A stretch of 64,000 bases of DNA from Littorina saxatilis (lineage: Eukaryota; Mollusca; Gastropoda; Littorinimorpha; Littorinidae). The notes below the pieces were generated by a model. It saw nothing but the letters and a program-made list of their open reading frames with translations. It searched no databases and had not been told where the DNA came from. The stretch spans positions 61,304,815 to 61,368,814 of the forward strand of contig NC_090261.1 of the NCBI RefSeq assembly GCF_037325665.1, written 5' to 3'. The position numbers and the translations under genes were made by a program. Shown here piece by piece: positions 12,101-25,871 of the stretch. Numbering within the stretch: position 1 is the stretch's first letter; each line of letters begins with the position of its first letter.

Positions 12101-15100
12101 GTTTCATGTTGCATCAAGTGACTCGTCGGTCTGTGCCAGTGAACTCTTGTCTATCATTCTCTACATGTGAGTGAAAGTCCATTACGAGAGCAAGTGATGT
12201 TCGTTCAGTGCAAGACACTAAAGAGGCACCCACATGGTGTACTCCTGAACTTCGGGGTTTAATTCTACTAGGTGACCACATTCACCTAACTACTACATCA
12301 AGAGGCTACAATCAAATCTTATCCTCTTCCTTCCACCCCATCACAAATGGCGCTGCGAGCAGGGTCGTGTTTTGCACAGAATGGACTTTTCTTGTGACTC
12401 GTTTTCCATCATGGAGTACGGTAAATCTTGCTGGTGCGACCGACACCGGAATCCTGACGTCTGCCTGGAAGATATTCAACCATGGTCAACATAGTCTGCT
12501 TCTACCTGTTCCTGCGGACCATGCCTGTCTTCAACCTGTTTTGCATCGGCTGTTCCTGTCTGTTCCTAGGTCTACACTCAAGCAGATCCTGTCCTGTTTG
12601 CTGTCTTCGATCGGCGATTCCTGTTTGTTTACCCGTGTGCTGTTTCCTGATTCGGAAGTGTTACCTACGTTATTTCATCTTAGTGATTATCTCGTAATAT
12701 CGACGAAGTGTTATTTTGCGGTTGTGTGACCTTGATGGAACTGTGTGGTGCCCATTTGGTGAGTGTGACTATAGCCCTTATTCAACGGACTGTGTATGAC
12801 GGTGTAGAGAGCCTACGGGACTCAGCCAGTGTATATACTGTACTCGAGTGGCTGTAGCGCGTGCAATCCCATTCTTAGCTAGTGTGACACGTCATATCGG
12901 ACTTGACGGATACAGACTTGGGCTGGTGACGTTAGCCATGTGGTATTACATAAGACTTTCCTCGGTGTTCGCGGCAGTGAAGTGACGCAAGTGTTGCGTC
13001 CACGAAGAGACTCGCAGGTGTGTTTACTGCCGGGTGTTTTGTTGCCGTTTAATTTGTTGATGTTTGATAATGTTCATTTTCATGTATGCTATGCCATGTT
13101 TCTTGCATTGGTATGATTGATATTGATTGTTGCGATTATTTGTCATGATGCTTTGAGTGGAATGTGTTGGCGGATGTTTGCGCTTATTGAAAGATTTTTT
13201 TTTTGGCACAAGCAGATACTACAAATCTGATGGTAATTGCCACCTAGGGTTGAAAGTAATTTAGTGAATACTTGCTGACCTTCAAATAAGGCCCTGTATC
13301 ATCACTTTCTTAATTGCTCTCTTAAGCGTAAACTAAGTTATGATTTACCTTGTTACCTTTAAATAGGCTTGGTACAGATCATTTGTAATGTTGGATGTCA
13401 TTGCATTGTGTCAGGTGTATTGTACATGATGTATCATTTTAACAGTGTCAGGTAACTACGTCATTCATTAGTGAATCTGTCCATTTTGTAACTGTTATGT
13501 TTTTCACCTAAAATACGTCTTAAACACAGCCTTTACCTCCCTCTCTTCTTTAACTCAAGTGGTTTTGATTGATCTAAGTTGTCTTGCATATCGCACTTCA
13601 TAGACTTTCGTTTGTCCCGCTTTAACTCAACGTCGACCTTAGGTCTTTCCACTGTAGTGACGTCGACCTTATTTCTTATCCGTTGTTTAATCAGCGCGGA
13701 CGCTGATTGTTAAAAGCTTGGGGGAGATGTAGCCAAGTGCTAAACTGGCTACTAATTCGTTATAATGATTTTATGTCATTCCTGTCTTGTGTAAGTTAAA
13801 ATTTTGGTATGCTCAGACACCTGGAGGTCGTAAACTCGCTCAGTCGGCTGTGTCCACTAGGGAACGTAATATGTCTTCCTTTGACGTCAAGCCGCCCTCC
13901 CAGAGGGAGACGGCGGGGTATCTTGAGCCCCAGGTGGTCGTTATGCAATGTGCCGACAGCCTGTCTACCCGAGTTGGACTTGGCGTTTTGTCAAGTGGGT
14001 GTCACTTCTTTTGACAGGGCAGATCATAGCAGATGTCAAGTGGCTGGGAGGTTTTAGTCTCTTACCCCCCCCCCCCTTTTTCTTGTCTTTACTGACCAAT
14101 GAGAAGTGATGTCAGTTTTGTTAGCTAACTCTTGATTGGTGGCTTTTGACGCCACCCATCCCGATTTACATGATAGCATTTTGAGATTTTGGAAAAGAAC
14201 TGAGAACGATCTCGGAGGAAGAGAACTGAGAACTATCTCGGAGGAAGTACTTGTTTTGTACTTTGTTATCATGGAGACATACTGATGTAGATTGCATTGT
14301 ACTATTGGTGTGGCCTCCCGGCCTTCGGGCTGGGAGCTGTGTTGGTGAGGAGAAGAGAAAATAGAAAATAAAGAGAAATGTGAATCGACAGACATGGTTT
14401 TCCAGTTTCATGTTGCATCAAGTGACTCGTCGGTCTGTGCCAGTGAACTCTTGTCTATCATTCTCTACATGTGAGTGAAAGTCCATTACGAGAGCAAGTG
14501 ATGTTCGTTCAGTGCAAGACACTAAAGAGGCACCCACATGGTGTACTCCTGAACTTCGGGGTTTAATTCTACTAGGTGACCACATTCACCTAACTACTAC
14601 ATCAAGAGGCTGCAATCAAGTATTATCCTCTTCCTTCCGCCCCATCACACTTACTAGTCAAAATTGTAGAACGACGTCGCGTCAAACAGTTACTGTCCTC
14701 TAAAATACAAGCATTGTGTTGTTGCAGGTGAACCAGTCGATCACCAAGCTGAACATCTCCAACAACCGGGTGGACTGGGACTGCATGCCCTACCTGGCCA
14801 AGGCCTTGGCCAGCAACAAAACCATACAAGTTCTCGAGGTGAGATCATGCACATCTTTTGGATTTGATCTCCATTGTAATAACTCTTCAACTATTTAATT
14901 TAAAAAAAGAGGAAATTCGACCTTGACAGGTGGGGTGATGATGGGGTGGGGGTGGAGTGCTGGTACGGGGGATGGCGTGGGAACTGTTTATGTAATTTGA
15001 GTATGGTCCATTGAAATTGTATCTTATTTTTTGAGTATTCGTCCAGTAGTACGCGTTACTTTCAGAGCAAAGAATACGAGGCATCTGGTAAGTGAGGCAA

Positions 15101-17679
15101 GGCAGATAACTTGACCATCCTTTCGCTTTGAGCCAACTCTGGATATGATCATGCATTAATAACATACGAAGAGTTCCATATTGATATCAGCATCACTCTG
15201 TCTATTGATTATCCTGTTTTTATTATGCACATATACATTTAATCTTGACTGAAAATTATCCACTTTATTGGTATCCTTACTACCGGCACGGTTGGCCTGG
15301 TGGTAAGGCGTCCGCCCCGTGATCGGGAGGTCGTGGGTTCGAACCCCGGCCGGGTCATACCTAAGACTTTAAAATTGGCAATCTAGTGGCTGCTCCGCCT
15401 GGCGTCTGGCATTATGGGGTTAGTGCTAGGACTGGTTGGTCCGGTGTCAGAATAATGTGACTGGGTGAGACATGAAGGCTGTGCTGCGACTTCTGTCTTG
15501 TGTGTGGCGCACGTTATATGTCAAAGCAGCACCGCCCTGATATGGCCCTTCGTGGTCGGCTGGGCGTTAAGCAAACAAACAAACAAAAAAATGGTATCCT
15601 TCATATTCAATATTCCCATCAATGTCAAAACATTTGCTTCTCTTACTAAATGAATTTGACTGAATGTGTTTCGTTTCCTTGGTGACCTCTGCCACCTCGA
15701 TCAGTTGGGACACAATCCGATCTCCATGGAAGGCTGCATGAAGCTCCTGGAAGCCATCGACAGACCGTCTTCACACGTCCGTTTCCTCAGTTTGGCTGTA
15801 AGTCCTCTTCATATTAAAATTTACAGTCAACGTTTTTCTGTTGCCATGTGCAGTGTTTTAATTCTGTGTATTCATTACATCAGACTCGCACTGGAAAAAT
15901 ATGTCAATATATTAGTCGTCAGTTTCACGCAAGCAACCACTTCAGGAAAATCAGCCAAATGCATCTACCTGTGTACTTCAAAAACTGTTGTCATTGACAA
16001 TTGTACCTGATATTGTATTTAATAGAAATGTTTGCGAATAATTCCACAAACACAGGTACGAGAGATAGGCTACATTTCTTTTCTTTTCGTCAATACTGTT
16101 TTGTGGATTTTTCCTTGAACTTACATCTTACATTTTAGTGAACTGTTCATGTTAGAATTTGTTGTTGTTGGCCAGCTATGTTCTTTGTGAGGGGTTTGCC
16201 TCGATCCCATAGAAATTGTTGATGAGAGCGTATCATTTATTTGAGAACAGGATGATGAAAAAATGTATCACCGTTATAAAATCTTTTAGTCCAGATTGTT
16301 TTTAATTGAAATGATTCATGTTGATATTCTTTACGTATTAACAGGAAATTCCCATCAGCAACACGATCGCGTTCAAGGCCACGGAGATCTCGAAAACACG
16401 AGACTTCGGCATGGAACATGGCGGCGTTATCTCCACTCGAGACATCTTTGGAATCAAGAGAAGTACGCATTTGCTTGTTTCTACTGTTCCTTTGTTGTCA
16501 TGTCCCGGTAGCTCAGTTGGTAGAGCACTGGACTTGTGATCGGAAGGTCGCAGGATCGAATTCGGGCCGGGACGGACACGGGTCAACTTTATGTGCAGAC
16601 CCAGAGACGGAAGCCATGTCCCACCCCCGTGTCATCACAATGGCACGTAAAAGACCTTGGTCATTCTGCCATAAGTGCAGGTGGCTGAATACACCTAAAC
16701 ACGCAGACACCTGGGTAGCGCGACTCCGTTGCTGCTAGCTTTCCACTGGGAGGAAGCGACCCGAATTTCCCAGCGATGGGACAATAAAGTGATGAAAATG
16801 AAAAATGAAAATGAAATGAAAAATGTCACTAAATATGGGTAATTGTCTCCACCAGACCGTCCACAGCATGTTTCCGTTGTATTTCCATCGCTACACACCC
16901 CCGATTCACGAGCTTTACGTGACATTGTCGAATCGTGGAACTGTCTGTCATTTTGAGAAAGAACAGTACATACATGTATATTTGTACTTCAATTAAACAA
17001 CGGTGCTTTGGCAGTCAACTGCTCCAGGTTTTGTGTACTGTTATTGAAATGCTTGTCAGCTCATATTGAACAAATATATGAGTAGTAAACAAATCTGCGA
17101 AAATAAAAAAGCAGGACAAAAGAGAGAAAAAAGTCCAAGATCATTATGTTTTGCCTTGTTGAACAATGTCCTTGTCTTATATTTTATAATAGAGGAATGG
17201 AAAAACTGACTTCGCATCAACAACCACATAACATGCGCATTTTTGTTTTTATTTCACCATAGCTTTGTCAAAAGACTAACCTTCCAGGGCCGGATCTGGG
17301 GGGGGGGGGGGGGGGGTTCCTGGGGTTCCGGAAACCCCCCCCCCCCCCTGGCCATCCAATGTACCTCTCAGAGAAAAAGAAATGTGGACTTTGGACCCCT
17401 GCCTTCAGTTGGAACCCCCCCCCCCCCCCTCAAACGAACTTGGTCCGGCCCTGCCTTCAACTATGAAAGGGAATTGGTTAAGTGCAAGATATTAATGAGT
17501 TTATTCAGGGTTTAGCCTGGTAAAAAAGGCAATGGGACATTTGTCCCACTCAACCAAATTCCAATGGGACATAGCCGAAGGCAAGAAGCGCCAAAGAGGC
17601 ATGTAAGCGTTTTGACCAAAGATGCAAAAGGGTGCAATATGGTGCCATCTGAGAATTAGCCGCTATATCGTGTTATCTC

Positions 17680-17720
<41 letters not shown>

Positions 17721-18973
17721 ACTGAATCCGATGTAAAGTGTACATTTGGTGGCGCAGTGGTACGTAACCTCAATGCGCCCTTGACGCACTGAAGGGAATT
17801 GTGATGGGACATTTTCAGATTTAATGCGCCAATGGCGCAGGGCGCACTAGTAAAAGAAACCCTGAAGTTTATAGACGTGCATGATATAGAGAATTTAGCG
17901 ATGAGCACGATAAGGAGAATTGAGTAATGAACACAATGAAGAGTATTTAGTGACACATATTGATGTAGAAATGAGCACGGTTCTGAAGATATAGCTAATG
18001 AGCATGAGGAAGATTTAGCGATGTTCAAGGCACTGTTTCGTTGTAGTTGTTGTAGTTGTTGTGTTGCGATGTGTGGAGCATGATGGGTGTGTTCTTGTCG
18101 TTTCAGTCAAGCGAGAGGACCCACTCACCCTCCTTATCCGCTTCCTAAGCACAATGGGTATTCGTGTGGTCGATCTCTTCCGTGTGTTTGATACCGACAG
18201 CAAACTGTACGTGTCTGAGGCTAACTTTATTAGGGGCTTGAAGGTGAGCCACCCCATCTTTTCTTTGTATACTATGTCGTTCGTAAACCATGAATCGTTG
18301 AGCACATTTTCATTCTAGCACGAGGCTTGATTCCCTCTTTGGATTGTAAGGTCTGTTATTCACAGGAATGAAACAACCTGTGGTCCAGTTCAATAAACAT
18401 GATGTATGGGGGAAAAATGGGCGAGAATTGACTGGTAATATGGCAGTCCTTGTCGCGTAGGCTTATGTCCTATTCACAGTAATCCTCATCAGCTACAGCT
18501 GAGACTGGCCTTCAAATGCTGTATTGAGTTAAGGGTTAAACTAACAGTTCGACAAATCCTCCAAAAATCTGAGAAAATCCGGTCTTAAAAAGCAGGGGGT
18601 CTTAAAATGGGGGCAAATTAACAGAGGCTATGAATAGAAAATCTGAGAAAACAGGGTCTTAAAAGGGAGGGAATCTTAAATCAGGAAGGGGGTGTGTTCA
18701 CTGAAATACGAATGCCTGTTGTGCGAATGCCTATCGTGTGCATCATGTGCATGTTCCCAGGCTGCATGTCACTGAGTCACTGGTAAACCACTGGAAGTTA
18801 GGCAAAAGTCACGGTTCACAGCCATGCTGTTCAGCTTACGCCCCGCAAATACACGCCACTGCCTCTTACCTGCTGCCATGTCTCATGCCCCATCCACACG
18901 TCATCCCTGACTCCACTGGATTACGAAAACACCAGCACAAAGAAAAAAAGTACCATTCCTATCTTAAATTTTA

Positions 18974-19020
<47 letters not shown>

Positions 19021-22000
19021 GACCATGTTCGGAAATAACTCTTTCGGGTTTGTATGAGATGTAAATGAGATAATACTCTTGCTTTTATTAAATCAAACTT
19101 TCCCATGTGACATTACAGACCAGTCACTGGCGACGGGTGTGTCTGGAACACGCGGACAAGGAGCACGTGTGGAAAGCTTGCCTCGCTAAAAGCAAGAGTA
19201 GTCCCTCTCTTACGACACATATGTGACCCTCCACCACGAAATGAGTCGCATGTCACCTCGCGCGGTTCTGCGCTAGGCTTAATAAAAGTCCGGGGAGTGT
19301 CTGGTAACAGTGTGAGGGTCACCTTAGTCACAGGCTTATAACTCAAACAGTTTTTGCTCTTTTCTAAAACGGTTTTCACCACTGGATAGAGCATAAAAAA
19401 AACTCTTTAGGGAAATGTAAAAATATGAAAATCATGCAACGGTGACATGCGACTCATTCTGTGGTGGAGGGTCACATATAATAATAATAATAATAATAAT
19501 AATAACATTTATATAGCGCTAAATCAAAAACTTTCGTTAAAAAGGCTTGCTCTAAGCGCTTGACATCTAAACTAAAACGTCATTCACACTCTTTACAATG
19601 ATGTACAAGAACTTCATGTCACACTCTTTCATTCAGTATAGCACCATTCACACAGTTGTTATTCTGTACAAGACAATAAGTTTGTCTAACATTTAGAATG
19701 TTCATAAGATGAAAACAAGAGAAAACCAGACTGATTAAAACAACTGCTTAGTGCTAACAAAGCATGAATCTTAATGATAACGTAATACATGTTTAACTGT
19801 TAAGACCATAAAAAAACCTATATGCTAAAATAACTTCGAACTTTTAAGAACTTCTTATAAGATACACAGCACATCTAGATAAACACCAGAATGATAAAAC
19901 AAAAGGCAACTCGTTAAAACTATTAAATGCATCAATGTCTAAAACACGAAAGACTCAAATATAAGATACACAATTCTCTAAAATTGTTTATTAAAACTGA
20001 AACCGACTTGCTCAAAGTAAACCATACCCACCCCCTCCCTACCCACCCCCAACCCTCCTCCTACACTAAATACTAATTATTTCTACTCTTAACTTCCCAA
20101 CTCTACTCTTAACATATAAACCCGACAGAGCTATTTCCGGAGATTGTCTATTGCAAAAGCGTCACACAAACAAACAATTAGAGCTATCACTCAAGTTATC
20201 ACGCATTTGACATATTTCGTGTTGTCGAACAAACTGTAAAGAAGTCCATTGAAGATCACAAAGGAAAGCTCGTAGGTGCTTATAAAAAAGCCCACATCTA
20301 GCTCAACATGCAACTAAAAATGATTTTTGGATGACTTTTCATGGTGAGGTGCTTTATCTTTTTCTGGTTTCACGCAAACCTGTTTGGATTCTTAACCCTT
20401 CATCGTATCATTAACTCATAGTTCCTTGCCAGCCCATGGATCTTTTCTGTAGTTTTACAGTTTTTGATTTGCTTTTACTGAAAATACTAACCATTCTGAC
20501 TTTTATTGCTTTGTTTATTGTTGCTCGGTAAATGAGACAATTAATGGCATCGTGTGTGTGTGTGCGTGTGTGTGTGTGTGTGTGTGTTCGCGGACGTCCG
20601 TGCGTGCGTGTATGTGTGTGTGTGTTCGCGGACGTGCACGCGTGCGTTCGTGTGTGTGTGTGTGTGTGGGTGCGTTTGTGCGTGTGTATGCTTGTGTGTG
20701 TGTATGCTTGCGTGTGCGTACGTGCGTGCGTGCGTGTGTGTGTGTGTGCGTGTGTGTGTGTGTGTGTGTGTGCGTGTGTGTGTGTGTGTGTGTGCGTGTG
20801 TGTGTGTGTGTGTATGTGTGTATGTGTGTGTGTGTGTGCTTGTGTGTGTGCAGAAAGTTCGAGCGCCACTGGAAGACGACGACATGCTGCGAGTGGCGAG
20901 ACGAATGCGTTCAGACAAGCGTGGGGACATCAGCTACCAGTGAGTCTCTTTCACACTCTCTTCTTTTATTGTCTCCAATAGACGATGTTCGGAAATAACT
21001 CTGTTTGGTTTGTATGCGTTGTGAAAGAGTGAATTCCCCGCCCTCTACAACATGTAGTCAAACTTTTCCACGTGATATTAAAGGCCAGTCACTAGCGAGG
21101 GGTGTGTCTGAAACACGTGGACAAGGAGCACGTGCTGACAGCTTGCCCTACTAAAAGCAAGAGTATTCACTCTTTCACAAGTCCAACTAAATACAATTCT
21201 TATTGGACTGTCCGACAGTCAACTAAATACAATTCTTATTGGACTGTCCGACAGTCAACTAAATACAATTCTTATTGGACTGTCCGACAGTCAACTAAAT
21301 ACAATTCTTATTGGACTGTCCGACAGTCAACTAAATACCATTCTTATTGGACTGTCCGACAGTCAACTAAATACCATTCTTATTGGACTGTCCGACAGTC
21401 AACTAAATACAATTCTTATTGGACTGTCCGACAGTCAACTAAATACAATTCTTATTGGACTGTCCGACAGTCAACTAAATACAATTCTTATTGGACTGTC
21501 CGACAGTCAACTAAATACAATTCTTATTGGACTGTCCGACAGTCAACTAAATACAATTCTTATTGGACTGTCCGACAGTCAACTAAATACAATTCTTATT
21601 GGACTGTCCGACAGTCAACTAAATACAATTCTTATTGGACTGTCCGACAGTCAACTAAATACAATTCTTATTGGACTGTCCGACAGTCAACTAAATACAA
21701 TTCTTATTGGACTGTCCGACAGTCAACTAAATACAATTCTTATTGGACTGTCCGACAGTCAACTAAATACAATTCTTATTGGACTGTCCGACAGTCAACT
21801 AAATACAATTCTTATTGGACTGTCCGACAGTCGACAGCTTTTGACCTAGACGGTTGTAGTCTTCGTTAAAGTCTCAAAAATAGTAGTGACGTTTTGGCCT
21901 AGCAGTGCGAGGTAGTCTGACCACAGAAACAAATAGGTTTTTCATACTTTTTTCATCTTAACCACAGCACTGTATTCTCACCAACAGGGCTGGACCTAGC

Positions 22001-22695
22001 NNNNNNNNNNNNNNNNNNNNNNNNNNNNNNNNNNNNNNNNNNNNNNNNNNNNNNNNNNNNNNNNNNNNNNNNNNNNNNNNNNNNNNNNNNNNNNNNNNNN
22101 NNNNNNNNNNNNNNNNNNNNNNNNNNNNNNNNNNNNNNNNNNNNNNNNNNNNNNNNNNNNNNNNNNNNNNNNNNNNNNNNNNNNNNNNNNNNNNNNNNNN
22201 TTTCATAATAGAGGAATGGAAAAACTGACTTCGCATCAACAACCACATAACATGCGCATTTTTGTTTTTATTTCACCATAGCTTTGTCAAAAGACTAACC
22301 TTCCAGGGCCGGATCTGGGGGGGGGGGGGGGGGGGGTTCCTGGGGTTCCGGAAACCCCCCCCCCCTGGCCATCCAATGTACCTCTCAGAGAAAAAGAAAT
22401 GTGGACTTTGGACCCCTGCCTTCAGTTGGAACCCCCCCCCCCCCCTCAAACGAACTTGGTCCGGCCCTGCCTTCAACTATGAAAGGGAATTGGTTAAGTG
22501 CAAGATATTAATGAGTTTATTCAGGGTTTAGCCTGGTAAAAAAGGCAATGGGACATTTGTCCCACTCAACCAAATTCCAATGGGACATAGCCGAAGGCAA
22601 GAAGCGCCAAAGAGGCATGTAAGCGTTTTGACCAAAGATGCAAAAGGGTGCAATATGGTGCCATCTGAGAATTAGCCGCTATATCGTGTTATCTC

Positions 22696-22736
<41 letters not shown>

Positions 22737-23990
22737 ACTGAATCCGATGTAAAGTGTACATTTGGTGGCGCAGTGGTACGTAACCTCAATGCGCCCTTGA
22801 CGCACTGAAGGGAATTGTGATGGGACATTTTCAGATTTAATGCGCCAATGGCGCAGGGCGCACTAGTAAAAGAAACCCTGAAGTTTATAGACGTGCATGA
22901 TATAGAGAATTTAGCGATGAGCACGATAAGGAGAATTGAGTAATGAACACAATGAAGAGTATTTAGTGACACATATTGATGTAGAAATGAGCACGGTTCT
23001 GAAGATATAGCTAATGAGCATGAGGAAGATTTAGCGATGTTCAAGGCACTGTTTCGTTGTAGTTGTTGTAGTTCTTGTTGTGTTGCGATGTGTGGAGCAT
23101 GATGGGTGTGTTCTTGTCGTTTCAGTCAAGCGAGAGGACCCACTCACCCTCCTTATCCGCTTCCTAAGCACAATGGGTATTCGTGTGGTCGATCTCTTCC
23201 GTGTGTTTGATACCGACAGCAAACTGTACGTGTCTGAGGCTAACTTTATTAGGGGCTTGAAGGTGAGCCACCCCATCTTTTCTTTGTATACTATGTCGTT
23301 CGTAAACCATGAATCGTTGAGCACATTTTCATTCTAGCATGATGCTTGATTCCTCTTTGGATTGTAAGGTCTGTTATTCACAGGAATGAAACAACCTGTG
23401 GTCCAGTTCAATAAACATGATGTATGGGGGAAAAATGGGCGAGAATTGACTGGTAATATGGCAGTCCTTGTCGCGTAGGCTTATGTCCTATTCACAGTAA
23501 TCCTCATCAGCTACAGCTGAGACTGGCCTTCAAATGCTGTATTGAGTTAAGGGTTAAACTAACAGTTCGACAAATCCTCCAAAAATCTGAGAAAATCCGG
23601 TCTTAAAAAGCAGGGGGTCTTAAAATGGGGGCAAATTAACAGAGGCTATGAATAGAAAATCTGAGAAAACAGGGTCTTAAAAGGGAGGGAATCTTAAATC
23701 AGGAAGGGGGTGTGTTCACTGAAATACGAATGCCTGTTGTGCGAATGCCTATCGTGTGCATCATGTGCATGTTCCCAGGCTGCATGTCACTGAGTCACTG
23801 GTCAACCACTGGAAGTTAGGCAAAAGTCACGGTTCACAGCCATGCTGTTCAGCTTACGCCCCGCAAATACACGCCACTGCCTCTTACCTGCTGCCATGTC
23901 TCATGCCCCATCCACACGTCATCCCTGACTCCACTGGATTACGAAAACACCAGCACAAAGAAAAAAGTACCATTCCTATCTTAAATTTTA

Positions 23991-24049
<59 letters not shown>

Positions 24050-25593
24050 GACCATGTTCGGAAATAACTCTTTCGGGTTTGTATGAGATGTAAAAGAGAT
24101 AATACTCTTGCTTTTATTAAATCAAACTTTCCCATGTGACATTACAGACCAGTCACTGGCGACGGGTGTGTCTGGAACACGCGGACAAGGAGCACGTGTG
24201 GAACGTTTGCCTCGCTAAAAGCAAGAGTAGTCCCTCTTTCACGACACAATATATGTGACCCTCCACCACGAAATGAGTCGCATGTCACCTCGCGCGGTTC
24301 TGCGCTAGGCTTAATAAAAGTCCGGGGAGTGTCTGGTAACAGTGTGAGGGTCACCTTAGTCACAGGCTTATAACTCAAACAGTTTTTGCTCTTTTCTAAA
24401 ACGGGTTTCACCACTGGATAGAGCATAAAAAAAACTCTTTAGAAAAATGTAAAAATATGAAAATCATGCAACGGTGACATGCGACTCATTCCGTGGTGGA
24501 GGGTCACATATAATAATAATAATAATAATAATAATAACATTTATATAGCGCTAAATCAAAAACTTTCGTTAAAAAGGCTTGCTCTAAGCGCTTGACATCT
24601 AAACTAAAACGTCATTCACACTCTTTACAATGATGTACAAGAACTTCATGTCACACTCTTTCATTCAGTATAGCACCATTCACACAGTTGTTATTCTGTA
24701 CAAGACAATAAGTTTGTCTAACATTTAGAATGTTCATAAGATGAAAACAAGAGAAAACCAGACTGATTAAAACAACTGCTTAGTGCTAACAAAGCATGAA
24801 TCTTAATGATAACGTAATACATGTTTAACTGTTAAGACCATAAAAAAACCTATATGCTAAAATAACTTCGAACTTTTAAGAACTTCTTATAAGATACACA
24901 GCACATCTAGATAAACACCAGAATGATAAAACAAAAGGCAACTCGTTAAAACTATTAAATGCATCAATGTCTAAAACACGAAAGACTCAAATATAAGATA
25001 CACAATTCTCTAAAATTGTTTATTAAAACTGAAACCGACTTGCTCAAAGTAAACCATACCCACCCCCTCCCTACCCACCCCCAACCCTCCTCCTACACTA
25101 AATACTAATTATTTCTACTCTTAACTTCCCAACTCTACTCTTAACATATAAACCCGACAGAGCTATTTCCGGAGATTGTCTATTGCAAAAGCGTCACACA
25201 AACAAACAATTAGAGCTATCACTCAAGTTATCACGCATTTGACATATTTCGTGTTGTCGAACAAACTGTAAAGAAGTCCATTGAAGATCACAAAGGAAAG
25301 CTCGTAGGTGCTTATAAAAAGGCCCACATCTAGCTCAACATGCAACTAAAAATGATTTTTGGATGACTTTTCATGGTGAGGTGCTTTATCTTTTTCTGGT
25401 TTCACGCAAACCTGTTTGGATTCTTAACCCTTCATCGTATCATTAACTCATAGTTCCTTGCCAGCCCATGGATCTTTTCTGTAGTTTTAAAGTTTTTGAT
25501 TTGCTTTTACTAAAAATACTAACCATTCTGACTGTCATTGCTTTGTTTATTGTTGCTCAGTAAATGAGACAATTAATGGCATCGTGTGTGTGT

Positions 25594-25626
<33 letters not shown>

Positions 25627-25826
25627 CGCGGACGTCCGTGCGTGTGTGTATGTGTGTGTGTGTTCGCGGACGTGCATGCGTGCGTTCGTGTGTGTGTGTG
25701 TGTGTGGGTGCGTTTGTGCGTGTGTATGCTTGTGTGTGTGTATGCTTGCGTGTGCGTACGTGCGTGCGTGCGTGTGTGTGTGTGTGCGTGTGTGTGTGTG
25801 TGTGTGTGTGCGTGTGTGTGTGTGTG

Positions 25827-25871
<45 letters not shown>

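Larger units (their letters stand above)
11421..14649 (+). mobile_element. Non-autonomous LTR retrotransposon
   Basis: A fossil element of the LTR retrotransposon class. Two direct repeats, 11421-12345 and 13728-14649, start TGTAGCCAAG and end CCCCATCACA (TG...CA). A primer-binding-site-like word (TGGCGCTGCGAGCAGGG) lies 2-3 bp after the first LTR, and a purine-rich tract (GGGGGAGA) directly precedes the second. A 4-bp target duplication, CTTA, flanks the element. The 1.38-kb interior shows no gag or pol, so it is internally reduced and non-autonomous; a 4-bp duplication suits Gypsy-like relatives. The LTRs are very similar by eye, suggesting a fairly young insertion. It sits in LRR intron 7, ending 79 bp before exon 8. 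Confidence 0.88.
17182..22000. repeat. Left copy of a 4.8-kb near-identical duplicated segment
   Basis: Aligns base for base, with small length differences in simple repeats, to 22201-27036. It includes LRR exons 11 and 12. It ends exactly at the first N of the scaffold gap, at the word GGACCTAGC; the partner continues past that word at 27037. This is most likely the end of one contig overlapping the start of the next (a false duplication). Confidence 0.93.

Noticed and set aside
12208-12729. A 173-codon frame as a gene of the LTR element
   Set aside because: It spans the LTR and interior without any recognisable gag or pol motif, and most likely is open by chance.
15290-15360. Functional tRNA genes at 15290, 16504, 31937 and 54913
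   Set aside because: Each tRNA-like head is fused to a SINE body. Three of the four have target duplications around the whole unit, and the cloverleafs look imperfect.
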